Source of the DNA: Nocardiaceae bacterium
GTDB taxonomy: Bacteria > Actinomycetota > Actinomycetes > Mycobacteriales > Mycobacteriaceae
Assembly (NCBI GenBank): GCA_021372355.1
Contig: JAJFUQ010000005.1
Location: forward strand, 1 to 64,000
Reading direction: 5' to 3'
Length of the DNA: 64,000 nucleotides
Shown in pieces: positions 62,871-64,000 of the stretch. The position numbers and the translations under genes are program-made. Position 1 is the stretch's first letter; each line of letters opens with the position of its first letter. The notes beneath the pieces were generated by a model. That model searched no databases. It was not told the DNA's origin and saw only the letters and a list, made by a program, of their open reading frames with translations.

Positions 62871-63770
62871 ATGGAGAGTCTGCTCGGACTGAAGTACCCG
62901 GTCGTCTGCGCCCCGATGGGTGGCGTAGCGGGCGGACGGCTCGCGGCAGCGGTCACTCGAGCGGGCGGTCTCGGCATGATCGGGATGGGCAGCGCCGGTT
63001 CCAGCAGCGCCCTTCGCCGCGAACTCGAGATCGTTCCCGCAGGCACTGGGATCGGGATCGGCCTCGTCGATTGGGTGATGCGCAGATCACCAGACCTCCT
63101 CGAGACCGCGCTCGCCGCGAAGCCAAAGCTCCTCGCCGTGAGTTTCGGCGACAACTACGACTGGATCGAGCAGGCACACGCGGCCGGAATCCCCGTCGCC
63201 GTTCAAGTCCACGACGCCGGTAGCGCCGAACAGGCGCACGATGCTGGCGCCGACATTCTGGTGGCACGCGGACTCGAAGGCGGTGGACATGGGCGCCCTG
63301 TTCATCAGAGGCAAGAAGCACTGCGGCAAACCCTGACCGCAACAGACCGCCCGGTGCTCGCTGCCGGGGCGATCGCGACCGCTGCCGACGTCACCGACGC
63401 ACTCGAAGCCGATGCCGCAGGTGTGTGGGTCGGCACCGCCTTCTCCGCATGTTTGGAAGCACTCTCAAGCGCCGCCCATCGACGCGCGCTGTTTGCCGCG
63501 ACGGGCGCGGACACCGTATTGACGAGCACGTTCGATTGGGCTGGCGGCTTCTCCTGGCCATCGGACATCCCGGAGCGGGTTATCTCCAATGACTTTGTCG
63601 CACAGTGGAACACTGACCACGATGACCGATCGGCGGCGGCCGAGGACTTGCGTCGGGCAGTCGCGGCAGACAACGAATCTCGGATCTGCGTGAACGCCGG
63701 AACCGGTGTTGGACACCTCACCGAGGCGACGTCGGCGGCCCAGGTTCTGATGACACTGTGCGGGTTCTAA
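62871..63770 (+). CDS. Nitronate monooxygenase-like FMN enzyme
   Basis: 299 residues from ATG 62871. A TIM-barrel NMO/enoyl-reductase-like protein: KYPVVCAPMGGVAGGRLAAA, the FMN phosphate motif ARGLEGGGHG, and AAGAIATAADVTDAL and VWVGTAF near the C-terminal half. It oxidises nitronates such as propionate-3-nitronate with O2 via FMN, though many family members act on other substrates. An upstream-extended frame overlaps the LEG1-like gene and is a shadow. Confidence 0.85.
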   Translation: MESLLGLKYPVVCAPMGGVAGGRLAAAVTRAGGLGMIGMGSAGSSSALRRELEIVPAGTGIGIGLVDWVMRRSPDLLETALAAKPKLLAVSFGDNYDWIEQAHAAGIPVAVQVHDAGSAEQAHDAGADILVARGLEGGGHGRPVHQRQEALRQTLTATDRPVLAAGAIATAADVTDALEADAAGVWVGTAFSACLEALSSAAHRRALFAATGADTVLTSTFDWAGGFSWPSDIPERVISNDFVAQWNTDHDDRSAAAEDLRRAVAADNESRICVNAGTGVGHLTEATSAAQVLMTLCGF

Positions 63771-63847
63771 GCCCGTAATGTGCGCTCACCATGGGGAGCA
63801 AAAGGCGAACCTGGCCATCGGCCGTCGACTGACGGGAGAATGACCTC

Positions 63848-64000
63848 ATGAGCGCTCCAGGAGTCTCCCGTGTTCAGCAGATCGGGGAACACGCCTTCGT
63901 CGTCCTCGGATACGAACCGGCGCGCCAGATCCTCAGCGATCGCCGGGCCTGCAACAACCCATCGACCGCCGGTGTCGGCGAGGACCCCGCCCACAATGGC
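63848..64000 (+). CDS. N-terminal fragment, possibly cytochrome P450 (runs off the right edge)
   Basis: 51 codons from ATG 63848 (GGGAG upstream; in-frame stop at 63830). The text VSRVQQIGEHAFVVLGYEPA followed by RQILSDRRACNNP resembles the N-terminal beta strand and helix B of bacterial P450s. Without the heme-Cys region this cannot be confirmed. Confidence 0.45.
   Translation, partial: MSAPGVSRVQQIGEHAFVVLGYEPARQILSDRRACNNPSTAGVGEDPAHNG

Overview
The window is GC-rich actinobacterial chromosome, most likely from a mycolic-acid producer of the order Mycobacteriales (Rhodococcus/Nocardia-like; the genus cannot be fixed from the sequence). Support comes from a mycolate reductase (CmrA), an LdtMt2-type L,D-transpeptidase, an F420/deazaflavin-type oxidoreductase, an LpqG-like lipoprotein, many GTG starts, and gene order recalled from Mycobacterium tuberculosis: Rv2474c-Rv2477c at 0.6-9.3 kb, Rv2509-Rv2510c-Rv2511-hisT at 36.7-40.6 kb, and Rv2518c-tRNA-Lys then Rv2520c-Rv2521 at 54.7-59.2 kb.

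Layout. 0-9.3 kb: a cut DUF222/13E12-type gene, two conserved small genes, the giant NAD-glutamate dehydrogenase, two exported proteins and the ABC-F translation factor EttA. 9.4-16.1 kb: a coiled-coil membrane protein with an apparent frameshift, a PIG-L deacetylase, a SIMPL lipoprotein, a secreted lipase, a CopD-CtaG fusion and a HugZ-like protein. 16.1-24.6 kb: a tRNA-like remnant, a glycosyltransferase, tRNA-Arg, and two copies of a cell-surface cassette (Pro/Thr-rich Ig-like anchored protein plus Ig-like membrane protein). Copy 1 is frameshifted and is followed by a receptor Ser/Thr kinase. 24.6-28.4 kb: two tandem 53-residue amphipathic peptides, then an acyl desaturase and its ferredoxin-type reductase facing a FabR/DesT-like repressor, with the same palindrome in front of both transcription units. 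28.5-39.7 kb: a transporter, a glycine-rich RTX exoprotein, a PadR-FadH pair, a nitrilase-family enzyme divergent from a TetR regulator, CmrA and a HerA-like ATPase.

The standout region is 40.66-54.1 kb, between orn/tRNA-His and the L,D-transpeptidase. It holds seven paralogous membrane sensor histidine kinases: three on the plus strand, joined by identical 8-base overlaps, and four on the minus strand. They converge on a NarL/LuxR response regulator and a receiver-only protein. Divergent from the minus operon is a two-gene unit: a stand-alone cyclic-nucleotide-binding protein and a class III nucleotide cyclase fused to a receiver domain closely resembling that of the NarL regulator. Read together, this looks like a many-kinases-to-few-receivers device that could convert phosphorylation into a cyclic nucleotide signal read by the neighbouring binding protein. 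The wiring is inference; the gene content and order are seen directly.

54-64 kb: Thr-rich lipoprotein, L,D-transpeptidase, tRNA-Lys, a phage-type M23/GH25 lysin without a signal peptide, a conserved SRPBCC/DUF3618/Bcp group, an EF-G-like GTPase, an HNH protein beside tRNA-Leu, a LEG1-like protein, a nitronate monooxygenase and a cut, possibly P450, gene. No insertion sequence, CRISPR array, rRNA or complete prophage was seen.
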